Shown here piece by piece: positions 32,031 to 40,483 of a stretch of DNA of 40,854 nt. The notes beneath the pieces were generated by a model. It did not search any database. It had not been told where the DNA came from and saw only the letters and a list, made by a program, of their open reading frames with translations. Source of the DNA: Holdemanella sp. MSK.7.32 (GTDB lineage: Bacteria > Bacillota_I > Bacilli_A > Erysipelotrichales > Erysipelotrichaceae); the NCBI RefSeq assembly GCF_024460475.1, contig NZ_JANFYN010000021.1, positions 1 through 40,854 on the forward strand, written 5' to 3'. Position 1 is the stretch's first letter, and every line of letters starts with the position of its first letter. The translations under genes and the position numbers were made by a program.

Positions 32031-32552
32031 TTAGTTTTTTGTCTGTAAAACGCTTGGTGCAATATAAGCACGAGTTTTGTACTCTGCATCTAAATCATAC
32101 AAACCCTTGGAATCGTGTCCAAACAATTCAAATCGAGAAATTAAATCCGAAGCATTCTTTTCTTCTTCTCCTTGCTCTTTGACAAACCAATCCAAGAACT
32201 GCATAGTTCTAAAATCTTTTTCTTCATAAGCTGCTGCGTAACAAGTATGAATCAATTCAGTTACGTATTGTTCATGTTTTAAGCCTGCCTTTAACGGATC
32301 ACTTAGTTCATTTAAAGGAATATTTGGCTTATTAATAGCTTCCAAAACAACACTATAATCATTGTCTTGAAGATATTGCATCATCAATTGAGCATGTGCA
32401 ATCTCTTCTTGTACTTGTACATGATACCAATTTGCGAAACCCTCTAAACTTTTATCATGATAATAATTTTCGAAATCCAAATACAAATAAGCAGAATATA
32501 ATTCTTTATTAACTTGATTATTCAACAAGTCCGCTACTTTCTTACTCAACAT
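32031..32552 (-). CDS. Non-haem ferritin
   Basis: This 173-residue protein is a prokaryotic ferritin of the FtnA type, which stores iron in a 24-mer cage after oxidising Fe(II). Ferroxidase residues are visible: E17 (NKELYSAYLY), E50/H53 (QEEIAHA), and the later E94 and Q/E region (WFVKEQGEEEK). The length is normal. The gene has its own terminator, and a GAAGGAAT ribosome site precedes it. It lies among flavodoxin and rubrerythrin genes, all of which protect against iron and oxygen stress. Confidence 0.95.
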   Translation of the reverse strand: MLSKKVADLLNNQVNKELYSAYLYLDFENYYHDKSLEGFANWYHVQVQEEIAHAQLMMQYLQDNDYSVVLEAINKPNIPLNELSDPLKAGLKHEQYVTELIHTCYAAAYEEKDFRTMQFLDWFVKEQGEEEKNASDLISRFELFGHDSKGLYDLDAEYKTRAYIAPSVLQTKN

Positions 32553-32593
32553 AGCACATTCCTTCTTTCTAGCTACATCATACTCCTAGCAAC

Positions 32594-32627
32594 AAGAAAA
32601 GCGTAGTGATATGCTCTCACAACGCTT
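32594..32627 (-). terminator. Terminator of the flavodoxin gene
   Basis: AAGCGT-GTGA and TCAC-ACGCTT form a near-perfect stem overlapping the flavodoxin stop, followed by TTTTCTT on the minus strand. Confidence 0.8.
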
Positions 32628-33078
32628 CATTTACAGATTTCATTAAACTATCAACATCCTTATCGTTTGGATGTTTTAAAGCCTCATCAAAATTCTTCAA
32701 CATTTCAGGATTCGATTCAAACTTTGCACGAATTGCCAAAGGCATCTTACCTTGGCACATCCATGTTCCTTTAACACAGTTGGATGCATCTAAATGACTT
32801 TGAACATTTTTTAAAATCATCTCAAAATATTCTTTAGATTTACCAAAACCAGCCGTTCCAAACAAGAAAACATTTTGATTACGTAGTGTAGAAAGATATT
32901 GTTTCATTTGATCATCACAATCTCCCTTATCACACCAGAATCCAATGCACAATAAATCTACAGGTTCTAAATTTTTTGCGTTTTCTACAGGTACACAATA
33001 TTTTGACTCCATAAAATTCAAGCTGTTTGCCAAAGATTGTGTATTCCCTGTTTTTGAACTATATACAATTCCTATCAT
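32617..33078 (-). CDS. Flavodoxin-family protein
   Basis: This is a 153-residue single-domain flavodoxin. The FMN phosphate loop SSKTGNTQSL is near the N-terminus, the second loop is GFWCDKGDCDD, and the third is FGTAGFGKS. It would carry electrons between a reductase and a redox enzyme. The middle Cys-rich loop and the block NCVKGTWMCQGKM resemble flavodoxin-like proteins such as BilS of bilirubin-reducing gut bacteria, but no bilR-type reductase lies here, so I leave the partner open. It follows the 82-residue gene by 14 nt and is probably co-transcribed with it. Confidence 0.88.
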   Translation of the reverse strand: MIGIVYSSKTGNTQSLANSLNFMESKYCVPVENAKNLEPVDLLCIGFWCDKGDCDDQMKQYLSTLRNQNVFLFGTAGFGKSKEYFEMILKNVQSHLDASNCVKGTWMCQGKMPLAIRAKFESNPEMLKNFDEALKHPNDKDVDSLMKSVNEAL

Positions 33079-33092
33079 AAAATATATCCTTT

Positions 33093-33341
33093 CTACAAAT
33101 ATCGATTACGCCATGCATAATACTCTTCATCTTTTTCCATATCAATACCATGGTCATTTTCATAAACTTCAAACGTATTCTGTTGAAATAGTGAAATAAA
33201 ATCATTTCTTGAAAGCTTTGAATGCCATTGACTATGCCATATATAAATTTTTTCTTTTTCCATTTTAATCAACGCACGATTCTCTAAACATATTAGTGCA
33301 TGATTATCTTTTAATTTTTCAATTGCCTCTATCATTTCCAT
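33093..33341 (-). CDS. Small hypothetical protein (82 aa)
   Basis: I do not recognise this protein. It is soluble, mixed-charge and Trp-rich (HSQWHSKLSRNDF, YAWRNRYL), with no signal peptide or membrane segment. It is likely real: it begins at an ATG just behind an extended -10 box (TGCTAAAAT, box at 33348-33353), is followed after 14 nt by the flavodoxin gene, and has gene-like composition. There is no ribosome site, and the -10 box ends 6 nt before the ATG, so the mRNA is probably leaderless. It may assist the flavodoxin; that is inference from position. Confidence 0.75.
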   Translation of the reverse strand: MEMIEAIEKLKDNHALICLENRALIKMEKEKIYIWHSQWHSKLSRNDFISLFQQNTFEVYENDHGIDMEKDEEYYAWRNRYL

Positions 33342-33373
33342 AGGACTATTTTAGCACAACTTTCAAAGATAAG

Positions 33374-33393
33374 AAAAGGTAGCCGAAGCTACC
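33374..33393 (-). terminator. Terminator of the rubrerythrin gene
   Basis: GGTAGC and GCTACC form a 6-bp stem with a TTCG tetraloop, followed by TTTTC on the minus strand. Confidence 0.88.
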
Positions 33394-33404
33394 ATGAGAT
33401 ATTA

Positions 33405-33947
33405 TTATTCGTAATGATCTTTTAACTCTTGGAAATAAGCCTGTGGATGATTACATACTGGACATACCAATGGAGCTGTTTCGCCATAGTGAATGTGTCC
33501 ACAATTCAAACAAATCCAAACGGTTGAAGTTGCCTTTTTAAACATAGCATCTTCTTCAACATCTTTCAACATAGCTTTATAACGAGCTTCGTGGTGTTTT
33601 TCAATAGCACCTACACCTTCGAACAAGGCAGCAATATCATCAAAGCCTTCTTCACGAGCTTCTTTAGCCATTGTTGCGTACATATCTGTCCACTCATAGT
33701 TTTCACCAGCAGCCGCATCTTTTAGGTTTTCTGTTGTTGTAGGAACTTTTCCACCATGCAAAGCCTTGAACCATAATTTTGCGTGTTCTTTTTCATTATT
33801 TGATGTTTCAGTGAAAATGTTCTGAATCTTTACATAACCATCTTTCTTAGCTTGTGAAGCATAATATTGATACTTAACACATGCCTGAGATTCCCCTGCA
33901 AAAGCAGCCATTAAATTCTTTTCTGTTTTAGATCCTTTTAATTCCAT
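33405..33947 (-). CDS. rbr: Rubrerythrin
   Basis: Rubrerythrin is a di-iron peroxidase that removes hydrogen peroxide in anaerobes, with electrons from rubredoxin or flavodoxin-type carriers. The 180-residue protein has the four-helix di-iron domain with E and H ligands (AGESQACVKYQY, NEKEHAKLW, IEKHHEARY) and a C-terminal rubredoxin-like iron site (CLNCGHIHYG...CPVCNHP). The length is normal. AGGAGG lies a few nt before the ATG. A flavodoxin gene lies just downstream behind a terminator. Confidence 0.97.
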   Translation of the reverse strand: MELKGSKTEKNLMAAFAGESQACVKYQYYASQAKKDGYVKIQNIFTETSNNEKEHAKLWFKALHGGKVPTTTENLKDAAAGENYEWTDMYATMAKEAREEGFDDIAALFEGVGAIEKHHEARYKAMLKDVEEDAMFKKATSTVWICLNCGHIHYGETAPLVCPVCNHPQAYFQELKDHYE

Positions 33948-34014
33948 AATAAAGACCTCCTATCTGTCTTTATTTTAAATCAACTCAACATGTTTTTCCA
34001 TTAAAACGCATAAG

Positions 34015-34042
34015 AAAAAGACAAATCCTAAGACTTGTCTTT
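34015..34042 (-). terminator. Terminator of the pyrophosphatase-like gene
   Basis: AAAGACAA and TTGTCTTT form an 8-bp stem with a 10-nt loop, followed by a short T-tract on the minus strand. Confidence 0.8.
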
Positions 34043-34043
34043 T

Positions 34044-34433
34044 CTAATCGTTATTTGACCATGATGGTGTGTCGTTACCTCTACGTACTAAAATAGCTTT
34101 TTGGAATTCGGTTTGATCCAAGAACTCTAAAATACGCATCGTTTCTTCTTCTGTACATCCTATCAATAATTTGACGATACAATCCTTCTTAAGAATGTCA
34201 GCTGTAATCGCAATCGCATCTACATTATTTGTTGCGATAGAACCTTTGAAAACATCAATAGGTTTTTGATCTGAACCAAATGTATCTGAAAGAAAACCGT
34301 AATCTACAGGATAGACTAAATTTGTAAATTTATAGTGAGTACTTCCTTTTGGCCGGTCAATCGTACAACTGCTAGACAACAATAGCGTATCAAGCTTTTG
34401 CCAAAAGTATGCGTTATTTTCTAATTGCTGCAT
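34044..34433 (-). CDS. Short, probably degenerate inorganic pyrophosphatase-like protein
   Basis: This 129-residue protein matches the start of family I pyrophosphatases (IDRPKGSTHYKFTNLVYPVDYGFL, residues 25-48), which hydrolyse PPi in the cytosol. It is shorter than the usual 165-180. The metal motif that normally reads DGDPLDV is here DQKPIDV (55-61), so the middle Asp is replaced by Lys. The C-terminal catalytic Lys/Asp block is not recognisable. It is therefore unlikely to be a normal pyrophosphatase and may have another role. It has its own promoter, and AGGAGG precedes the ATG. Confidence 0.8.
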   Translation of the reverse strand: MQQLENNAYFWQKLDTLLLSSSCTIDRPKGSTHYKFTNLVYPVDYGFLSDTFGSDQKPIDVFKGSIATNNVDAIAITADILKKDCIVKLLIGCTEEETMRILEFLDQTEFQKAILVRRGNDTPSWSNND

Positions 34434-34466
34434 AATAACCTCCTGTCTTGTAATAGTCTATAAATT

Positions 34467-34494
34467 ATTATAGCATTTACAAAATTATTTACAA
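34467..34494 (-). promoter_or_regulatory. Promoter of the pyrophosphatase-like gene
   Basis: TTGTAA (34489-34494) and TATAAT (34467-34472) are 16 nt apart with an extended TG before the -10. Confidence 0.65.
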
Positions 34495-34510
34495 TACAAG
34501 AAAAGTTTTT

Positions 34511-35494
34511 TCAATATTCTTGGAAGAAAGATTTGATTGTTTCATGGTTTTTAGTACAATTTAGCGCAAGCATCAATAAAATCCTAGCTTTCTGTGCTGA
34601 AAACTTATAAGCAGGAATTGTTACTTTCTTTGAATCAAACACATCTGAATCAAAAACAGCACCCTCTAATACGCGACTTGCACGTACGACTGTACATTCT
34701 CCAGTATAGTTTTCTAAAACATCTTTTATCTTTGTAGGATAATTACCAGAACCTGTTCCTGCTAGAACTAGACCATCATACATACCTAACATAAATTTTA
34801 ACAACTCAGGATCCGAATCTGTGTGCACATAAAAAATTTCTACTTTAGGCAAGTCATCAAATTCCATTTTTGAAAAAATCGTTTGGAATGTATGTTTTTT
34901 AAATGGTGCATTCAATAAATACACATGATCATCACGCATATATCCTAGAGAGCCAAATTCACCCATTTTAAATGCATCGGTTTTATAGCTGTTTGTTTTC
35001 TGTAAATCTCTACCTGAATAGATTGTATCAGAAATCACAGCTAAAACACCGGCTTGCCAAGCTTCCATATGACATGCTAAAGCCACTGCTTGATATAAAT
35101 TCATAGGTCCATCTGCACTTGTTGCAGTTGCAGGTCGCATCGATCCTGTTAGGACAACAGGTTTATGACATGCCAAAGTAAGATTTAAAAAGAAGGCTGT
35201 TTCTTCTAATGTATCTGTACCGTGTGTAATAACAATTCCATCCACATAGCGATCTTTTTCTAATTCATGACAAATTTTTCTTAATTCAATCCATTTATCT
35301 AAACCCATATCATTAGAATCTACATTGTATAATTGAATTGTATTTAGATTTGCCAAATCGCGAATTTGTGGAATACTTTTAACAATTTCTTCCACATCAA
35401 AAGTGCCCGCCTCATAATTCGCACTTTTGCCTAAACTTCCTCGGCCGGCAATTGTTCCGCCTGTCGCAATGATTGTAATATTCTTCTTATTCAT
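34511..35494 (-). CDS. L-asparaginase
   Basis: Asparaginase hydrolyses L-asparagine to aspartate and ammonia. The 327-residue protein has both active-site Thr motifs: ATGGTIAG (T14) and HGTDTLEET, plus the YNVDSNDM substrate loop. There is no signal peptide, so it is a cytosolic form. It overlaps the end of the thioredoxin-like lipoprotein gene by 8 nt, so the two are co-transcribed with glycerate kinase upstream. Its product aspartate is the substrate of NadB 4 kb away, but no direct link is shown. Confidence 0.95.
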   Translation of the reverse strand: MNKKNITIIATGGTIAGRGSLGKSANYEAGTFDVEEIVKSIPQIRDLANLNTIQLYNVDSNDMGLDKWIELRKICHELEKDRYVDGIVITHGTDTLEETAFFLNLTLACHKPVVLTGSMRPATATSADGPMNLYQAVALACHMEAWQAGVLAVISDTIYSGRDLQKTNSYKTDAFKMGEFGSLGYMRDDHVYLLNAPFKKHTFQTIFSKMEFDDLPKVEIFYVHTDSDPELLKFMLGMYDGLVLAGTGSGNYPTKIKDVLENYTGECTVVRASRVLEGAVFDSDVFDSKKVTIPAYKFSAQKARILLMLALNCTKNHETIKSFFQEY

Positions 35495-35996
35495 ATGTTT
35501 CTAAAAACTCCCAGAACTCTTGTGTATCTGCCAAATCAAAATCAACGGTAGAATCAACATCCCATAAACTGATTGAATGATCATCTTCACTATAACCAAT
35601 ACCTGCATGTGTGGCCTTGCCATTTTCAATCACATACAATGTTGGTGTATAAAGGAAATATGGAGCCATATCCAAAAGAATCTTTCCATCTTCTGTCGAG
35701 CTTTGTAGCTGCTTAGAATCCTGGCTAATTTTACTAAAGCCATAGTCTGTTGAATCGATCTTATATAAAACAAGGTTTGGATGTTCATCCTTTGTTTGTT
35801 TGATATATTCTTGTAAAGATTCACAATAAGGACAATTTTCTCTTTCAATAATTAACACAAAAGAGTCTTTATGATCTAATTTTTTCTGTAATTTTGTTGC
35901 CGTAATTTCTTTAATTTCAAAAGGTTCTTTTGAAGAACATCCAACAAGCCCAATGCACAGAATAAAAGCACAAAATATAGTTAATAGTTTTTTCAT
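35487..35996 (-). CDS. Thioredoxin-fold lipoprotein
   Basis: This is an exported lipoprotein of 169 residues. The N-terminal lipobox LVGC gives the lipid-modified Cys at residue 20, and the fold continues with a CPYC motif (ERENCPYCESL) like DsbA/TlpA-type thiol oxidoreductases. It would act outside the membrane on thiol pairs of secreted proteins. It lies between glycerate kinase (8-nt gap) and asparaginase (8-nt overlap). No partner such as CcdA is adjacent, so its electron source is not known. Confidence 0.88.
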   Translation of the reverse strand: MKKLLTIFCAFILCIGLVGCSSKEPFEIKEITATKLQKKLDHKDSFVLIIERENCPYCESLQEYIKQTKDEHPNLVLYKIDSTDYGFSKISQDSKQLQSSTEDGKILLDMAPYFLYTPTLYVIENGKATHAGIGYSEDDHSISLWDVDSTVDFDLADTQEFWEFLETYE

Positions 35997-36004
35997 CGAA
36001 CAAC

Positions 36005-37138
36005 CTACTTTCTAATACCATCCATAAATTTAGTCAAACTAAAAGCCAATGCCTCTAGTTTTTCACTTCCTGTCTGTAAGGCCATCTGAAAAGACATGGC
36101 ACGATCAGCACTCGAAAAAATTCCAATCATACCTTGCTCATAAAGTGATTGATAACCTAAGCCTAAAGCCCCACTCAAACAAACACATGGCACATTATAG
36201 GATCTTGCCAAGTGGGCAATTCCTAGTGGCAATTTACCATACAATGTCTGCGCATCCGTCTGACCTTCTCCAGTAATGACTAAATCAGCATCTTGAAGAT
36301 GATTTTTTAAGTCAGAATATTCTATAACTAAATCGATGCCAGAAGTTCTTTTTGCCTTCATAACACCCAACAATACACATCCAATGCCTCCAGCTGCTCC
36401 TGAACCTTCAAATTCATTCACATTCACATGGAATGTCTGTTTCAATTTCGCACAATAGTGAGCCATTCCTTTTTCGACTTCTGCCATTTGATTTAAATAA
36501 ATTCCTTTTTGTTTCCCAAAAATATAAGTAGCCCCATTCTTCCCCAATAAATAATTCTTTACATCACAAGCACAAACGATTTCTACATCTTTTGGTAGTC
36601 TTGCATAACGCTTATCAATAAAAGCTATTTGACTAAGAGCATATACGCTTGGTACAAGTAATTCTCTTTTTGAATTATAAAAGCGAACCCCAAATTCATT
36701 TAAAATTCCCATACCACCATCATTTGTTGCACTGCCACCTAAGCCAATAATAATTTTTTTACATCCTCTAGAAAGTGCGTCTTTCATCATGATACCCACA
36801 CCTTTACTTGATGCGATCATTGGATTTCTTTTTTCTTTAGGTGTCATATTCAGTCCGATGCAGCTAGCCACATCCATTATGGCAAGTTGACCATCTTGAG
36901 AAATACAGTATGTCGTAAATACATTTTTACCATAGGCATCCACAGTTAATACGTCTATTATCTTTCCTTGAATGATATCGCAAAACACCATAGCCGTTCC
37001 TTCTCCGCCATCGGCCATAGGAAAAGTTAAAACTTCATGTTTATTATTTGCCTTTAATATTCCTTTTTTTATACTTTCTTCGACTTCTTTTGAAGACATA
37101 CAACCTTTAAAAGAGTCACACGCAACAATTATTTTCAT
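36005..37138 (-). CDS. Glycerate kinase (GarK/GlxK family)
   Basis: This enzyme phosphorylates D-glycerate with ATP, usually at the 2-position in this family. The 377-residue protein has the N-terminal CDSFKGCMSS, the glycine loop GGSATNDGGMG and the late loop GEGQTDAQTL, in normal order. It starts at an ATG at 37138 with no ribosome site; an extended -10 box (TGGTAAAAT, box at 37145-37150) ends 6 nt before it, so the mRNA is probably leaderless. It is the first gene of an operon with the lipoprotein and asparaginase. Confidence 0.95.
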   Translation of the reverse strand: MKIIVACDSFKGCMSSKEVEESIKKGILKANNKHEVLTFPMADGGEGTAMVFCDIIQGKIIDVLTVDAYGKNVFTTYCISQDGQLAIMDVASCIGLNMTPKEKRNPMIASSKGVGIMMKDALSRGCKKIIIGLGGSATNDGGMGILNEFGVRFYNSKRELLVPSVYALSQIAFIDKRYARLPKDVEIVCACDVKNYLLGKNGATYIFGKQKGIYLNQMAEVEKGMAHYCAKLKQTFHVNVNEFEGSGAAGGIGCVLLGVMKAKRTSGIDLVIEYSDLKNHLQDADLVITGEGQTDAQTLYGKLPLGIAHLARSYNVPCVCLSGALGLGYQSLYEQGMIGIFSSADRAMSFQMALQTGSEKLEALAFSLTKFMDGIRK

Positions 37139-37144
37139 GCGTAC

Positions 37145-37153
37145 ATTTTACCA
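37145..37153 (-). promoter_or_regulatory. Extended -10 of the glycerate kinase operon
   Basis: TGGTAAAAT ends 6 nt before the ATG at 37138, placing the transcript start on the start codon. No clear -35 is seen. Confidence 0.5.
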
Positions 37154-37232
37154 TATGCCACAAAAAATAAACACTTTTTTAATTTTTCAGTTTCATAAGT
37201 TAAAATATCCATAGTTAATGCTTTATTGTTGC

Positions 37233-37261
37233 TTGAAAAGCAAGATGTCATATGGGATAAT
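37233..37261 (+). promoter_or_regulatory. Promoter of coaBC-coaX
   Basis: TTGAAA (37233-37238) and GATAAT (37256-37261) are 17 nt apart, about 50 nt before the coaBC ATG. Confidence 0.6.
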
Positions 37262-37314
37262 ATTTGAGTGAAAAATCTATACGTGATTTTATTCACAAAG
37301 GAGAATCAATAATC

Positions 37315-38511
37315 ATGGAAAAAAAACATGTCGTTATAGGGGTGTCTGGTGGTATTGCAGCCTACAAAGCTTGCGATCTTGTCAGCAAATTATCCAAAAA
37401 AGATTATGAAATCAAAGTTGTCATGACAAAACATGCTCAAGAATTTGTCAAACCAATCAACTTTGAATCTTTGAGTAAACATAAATGTGAAGTTTCTTTG
37501 TTTGACGAAACAAATGAAGATCCAATTGCCCACATTACTTTAGCTAAATGGGCTGATATCATGGTGCTAGTTCCGGCTACGGCCAATATCATTGCCAAAG
37601 TTGTTCATGGTATTGCGGATGATATTGTTTCAACAACATTCTTGGCTTGTCATACTAAAAAATTAATTTGTCCGGCAATGAATGTTCATATGTATGAGAA
37701 TGAGGTCACCCAAAGAAACATTAAACTTGCCAAAGAACTTGGCTATAAATTTGTAGAACCCGTTGTTGGTCATTTGGCATGTAATGATACTGGAAAAGGT
37801 AAGCTTGCTGATGTGCAAGATATTGTGTCTGCCATTGATCATGAGTTTGAATTGGAACAAACACTAAAAGGAAAAAACGTTTTAGTTTCTGCAGGTCCAA
37901 CGCAGGAAGCTTTAGATCCTGTTCGTTTTTTAAGCAATCATTCAAGTGGTAAACAAGGGTATGCGATTGCCAAAGCTGCAAAAGGTCTAGGTGCCAATGT
38001 AACTTTAGTTGCAGGTCCTACTGCTTTAGAAGATCTTAATGATGTTAATATGATACACGTAACAAGTGCGCAAGATATGTTTGATGCGATCACATCGAGA
38101 CTCGATGATCAAAACTACATCATCATGGCGGCAGCTGTTGCAGATTACAGACCTGAAATGGTCGCAGATCAAAAAATCAAAAAGTCAGATGAAGAGGTTA
38201 CTTTTCATTTTGTGAAAAACCCAGATATCTTAGCTTATATTGGACAGCACAAAAAAGAGAATCAAATCATTTGTGGTTTTGCGATGGAAACTCAGAATTT
38301 AGAGGAAAATGCACGAAAAAAACTAGAATCCAAAAATTGTGATATGTTGATTGCGAATAACTTATTCACAAGTGGTGCTGGTTTTCAGACAGATACAAAT
38401 GTTGTGACTTTATTAAGAAAGAATGATACGCAACATTTGCCTAAGTGTTCAAAAGAAGAATTGGGATATAAAATTCTAGAAACAATGAAAGAGATTGAGA
38501 TGGAGAAATAA
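37315..38511 (+). CDS. coaBC: Bifunctional phosphopantothenoylcysteine decarboxylase/synthetase CoaBC
   Basis: CoaBC joins 4'-phosphopantothenate to cysteine (CoaB) and decarboxylates it (CoaC), two central steps of CoA synthesis. The N-terminal flavoprotein half has GVSGGIAAYKA and the active-site CPAMNVHMYEN. The C-terminal synthetase half has SAGPTQEALDPVRFLSNHSSGKQGYA and AAAVADYRP. I choose the ATG at 37315; AAAGGAG lies 11 nt before it, and the longer frame starts at a TTG. The corrected length is 398. It is followed after one base by coaX. Confidence 0.97.
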   Translation: MEKKHVVIGVSGGIAAYKACDLVSKLSKKDYEIKVVMTKHAQEFVKPINFESLSKHKCEVSLFDETNEDPIAHITLAKWADIMVLVPATANIIAKVVHGIADDIVSTTFLACHTKKLICPAMNVHMYENEVTQRNIKLAKELGYKFVEPVVGHLACNDTGKGKLADVQDIVSAIDHEFELEQTLKGKNVLVSAGPTQEALDPVRFLSNHSSGKQGYAIAKAAKGLGANVTLVAGPTALEDLNDVNMIHVTSAQDMFDAITSRLDDQNYIIMAAAVADYRPEMVADQKIKKSDEEVTFHFVKNPDILAYIGQHKKENQIICGFAMETQNLEENARKKLESKNCDMLIANNLFTSGAGFQTDTNVVTLLRKNDTQHLPKCSKEELGYKILETMKEIEMEK

Positions 38512-38512
38512 T

Positions 38513-39280
38513 ATGCTTGTAACAGTAGATATTGGAAATACAAATATTACGATTGGCATTTTTGATAAAGAGGATTTAATTGGTACATATCGATTAACGA
38601 CAAAAGTAAGAAGAACGAGTGATGAATATGGTTTTATGTTAAAAAACTTTTTGGATCGTTCTAATGTACATGAAAAACAAATTGATTCCGTTATTGTTTC
38701 AAGTGTTGTTCCTAAAGTGATGCATTCCTTCACAAATGGAATCAAAAAATTTGTTGGTATCGAACCACTTATTGTTGGTCCTGGTATTAAGAGTGGTATC
38801 AGTGTTCAATTAGAAAACCCTAGAAATGTTGGTGCAGACCGTATTGCCGATTGTGCTGGTGCATTCAGTGAATATGGAGGACCTATTCTAGTGGCCGATT
38901 TCGGAACAGCTACAACGTATGACTATGTAGATGAAAATGGTTGTTTTAAAGCTGGTGCCATTGGTGTTGGTATTGAAACAGGAGCAAATGCATTATGGGG
39001 ACAAACGGCACAACTTCCTGAAATTGAGATCAAACGTCCAAAAACTATCTTGGCAAGAAATACACAAACAGAAATGCAGGCTGGTGTATTTTATCAATTC
39101 TTGGGCGGAGTTGAATATACAATTGCTCAATTCAAAAAAGAAGTTGGTAAAGACATGAAAGTCATTGCGACTGGTGGTTTAGGAAGAATTGTTTGTAACT
39201 ACACAAAATCCATTGATGTATATGATCCAAATCTAATTTTCAAAGGATTAAAAGTTATATATGAAAAGAACAAAGACTAA
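38513..39280 (+). CDS. coaX: Type III pantothenate kinase CoaX
   Basis: CoaX phosphorylates pantothenate, the first and committed step of CoA synthesis; type III enzymes resist feedback by CoA. The 255-residue protein has the ASKHA-fold motifs DIGNTN (phosphate 1), GADRIAD and DFGTATTYD. I choose the ATG at 38513, one base after the coaBC stop, with GGAG 8 nt before it. Its 3' end overlaps the stop of the convergent antiporter gene by 4 nt, and the shared terminator lies inside both gene ends. Confidence 0.97.
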   Translation: MLVTVDIGNTNITIGIFDKEDLIGTYRLTTKVRRTSDEYGFMLKNFLDRSNVHEKQIDSVIVSSVVPKVMHSFTNGIKKFVGIEPLIVGPGIKSGISVQLENPRNVGADRIADCAGAFSEYGGPILVADFGTATTYDYVDENGCFKAGAIGVGIETGANALWGQTAQLPEIEIKRPKTILARNTQTEMQAGVFYQFLGGVEYTIAQFKKEVGKDMKVIATGGLGRIVCNYTKSIDVYDPNLIFKGLKVIYEKNKD

Positions 39281-39301
39281 TAAGCTCTTTGTTCTTTTTT
39301 T
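39264..39301. terminator. Bidirectional terminator across the coaX/antiporter stops
   Basis: AAAAGAACAAAGA and TCTTTGTTCTTTT form a perfect 13-bp stem with a 9-nt loop. Both strands carry T-runs after the stem. The loop holds both stop codons, so each gene ends inside its own terminator. Confidence 0.92.
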
Positions 39302-40461
39302 AACCATTTTTTATATGTATGTTCAATTAAAAATGCACCTAATGGAGCTGTAATCAAGATGGATAAAACAGCTATGGTCAATACAATTTGCCCACATCCA
39401 AGCCCTGCAGCCAAAGGGACTGATCCAATTGCTGCTTGAACAGTAGCCTTAGGACAATATGCGATCATGCAAAATAAGCGTTCTGATTTTGTGAGTGTTG
39501 TTTTTAATAAACAAATAAACACACCGAGCATTCTAAATAAAAGTGCTCCAAATATCAACAGAATAGCCATCATGCCTGCTTTTAATGCATAAGAAATATT
39601 TACACAAGCTCCAACTAACACAAATAATAAGACTTCAGCACCTACCCATAACTTATTAAATTTAACGGATAGTCGTTTGGATGCAACCGAATGATTTCTT
39701 TGAAGGAAAATTCCCATAAACATAATCGCAATTAATCCTGAAAATGAAATTGGTAAAGCATCCTCAAGTGTCACTAGAATAAATGCCACACTTAGTAGAA
39801 TTAAAATCTTTACAGTATCTCGCATATGATTTTTCTTAAAGAAGATCGCAAACCCTTTTCCTAATAATGCTCCACATATAATACCAGTTAGAATGGATAG
39901 TGGAATATTCACAAAGCTTAATATATTCACGCTTTCTCCTTGGGCTAAACCAAGAAATGCTGTGAACATCACAATCACAAATACATCATCTACACTTGCT
40001 CCAGCCAAAATCAATTGTGGAATACTTTCTTTCGTTCCATATCCTTCATCCATAAGTTGTAACATTTTTGGAACAATAACTGCAGGACTTACGGCTGCAA
40101 CAACGCTTCCCATAATAGCAGCATCTAGTAAAGAAATCCCTAATAATTTTGGCGCCAACAAAATCATTCCAACCATCTCAAAACAAGCTGGCACAAAACA
40201 CATCAATATGGCTGGTCTTCCTACCCTTTTTAAATCACTTAAATCAAGATTCAATCCGGCTCGCATTAATATAATAATTAGAGCAATCTTTCTTAATTCA
40301 CTGGATATGTTCAACAATGAAGAATCAATCAAACCAAGACAATAAGGTCCTAAAAGAATTCCTGTAAATATCATTCCTAATAATCCAGGTAATCCCATCT
40401 TTTTACATAACCAAGATAAAAACATTCCTGCAAGAAAAATATAAGATAAACTGATCAGCAT
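39277..40461 (-). CDS. Cation/proton antiporter (CPA family) under a fluoride riboswitch
   Basis: This is a 394-residue membrane protein with 12 or so helices, of the monovalent cation:proton antiporter superfamily (Na+/H+ exchanger domain). The ion-binding region has the Asp pair in GASVDDVFVIV. The fluoride riboswitch in its leader suggests it helps to remove or tolerate fluoride, since some antiporters occur with crcB-type switches. Direct fluoride export by it is not shown by sequence. AAAGGAGAG precedes the ATG. It converges with coaX. Confidence 0.92.
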   Translation of the reverse strand: MLISLSYIFLAGMFLSWLCKKMGLPGLLGMIFTGILLGPYCLGLIDSSLLNISSELRKIALIIILMRAGLNLDLSDLKRVGRPAILMCFVPACFEMVGMILLAPKLLGISLLDAAIMGSVVAAVSPAVIVPKMLQLMDEGYGTKESIPQLILAGASVDDVFVIVMFTAFLGLAQGESVNILSFVNIPLSILTGIICGALLGKGFAIFFKKNHMRDTVKILILLSVAFILVTLEDALPISFSGLIAIMFMGIFLQRNHSVASKRLSVKFNKLWVGAEVLLFVLVGACVNISYALKAGMMAILLIFGALLFRMLGVFICLLKTTLTKSERLFCMIAYCPKATVQAAIGSVPLAAGLGCGQIVLTIAVLSILITAPLGAFLIEHTYKKWLKKEQRAY

Positions 40462-40483
40462 TTTATCTCTCCTTTCAAAACGC

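Noticed and set aside
39893..40345. Plus-strand 150-codon frame within the antiporter gene
   Set aside because: It is the antisense shadow of membrane-helix coding sequence; no start signals and no recognisable domain.
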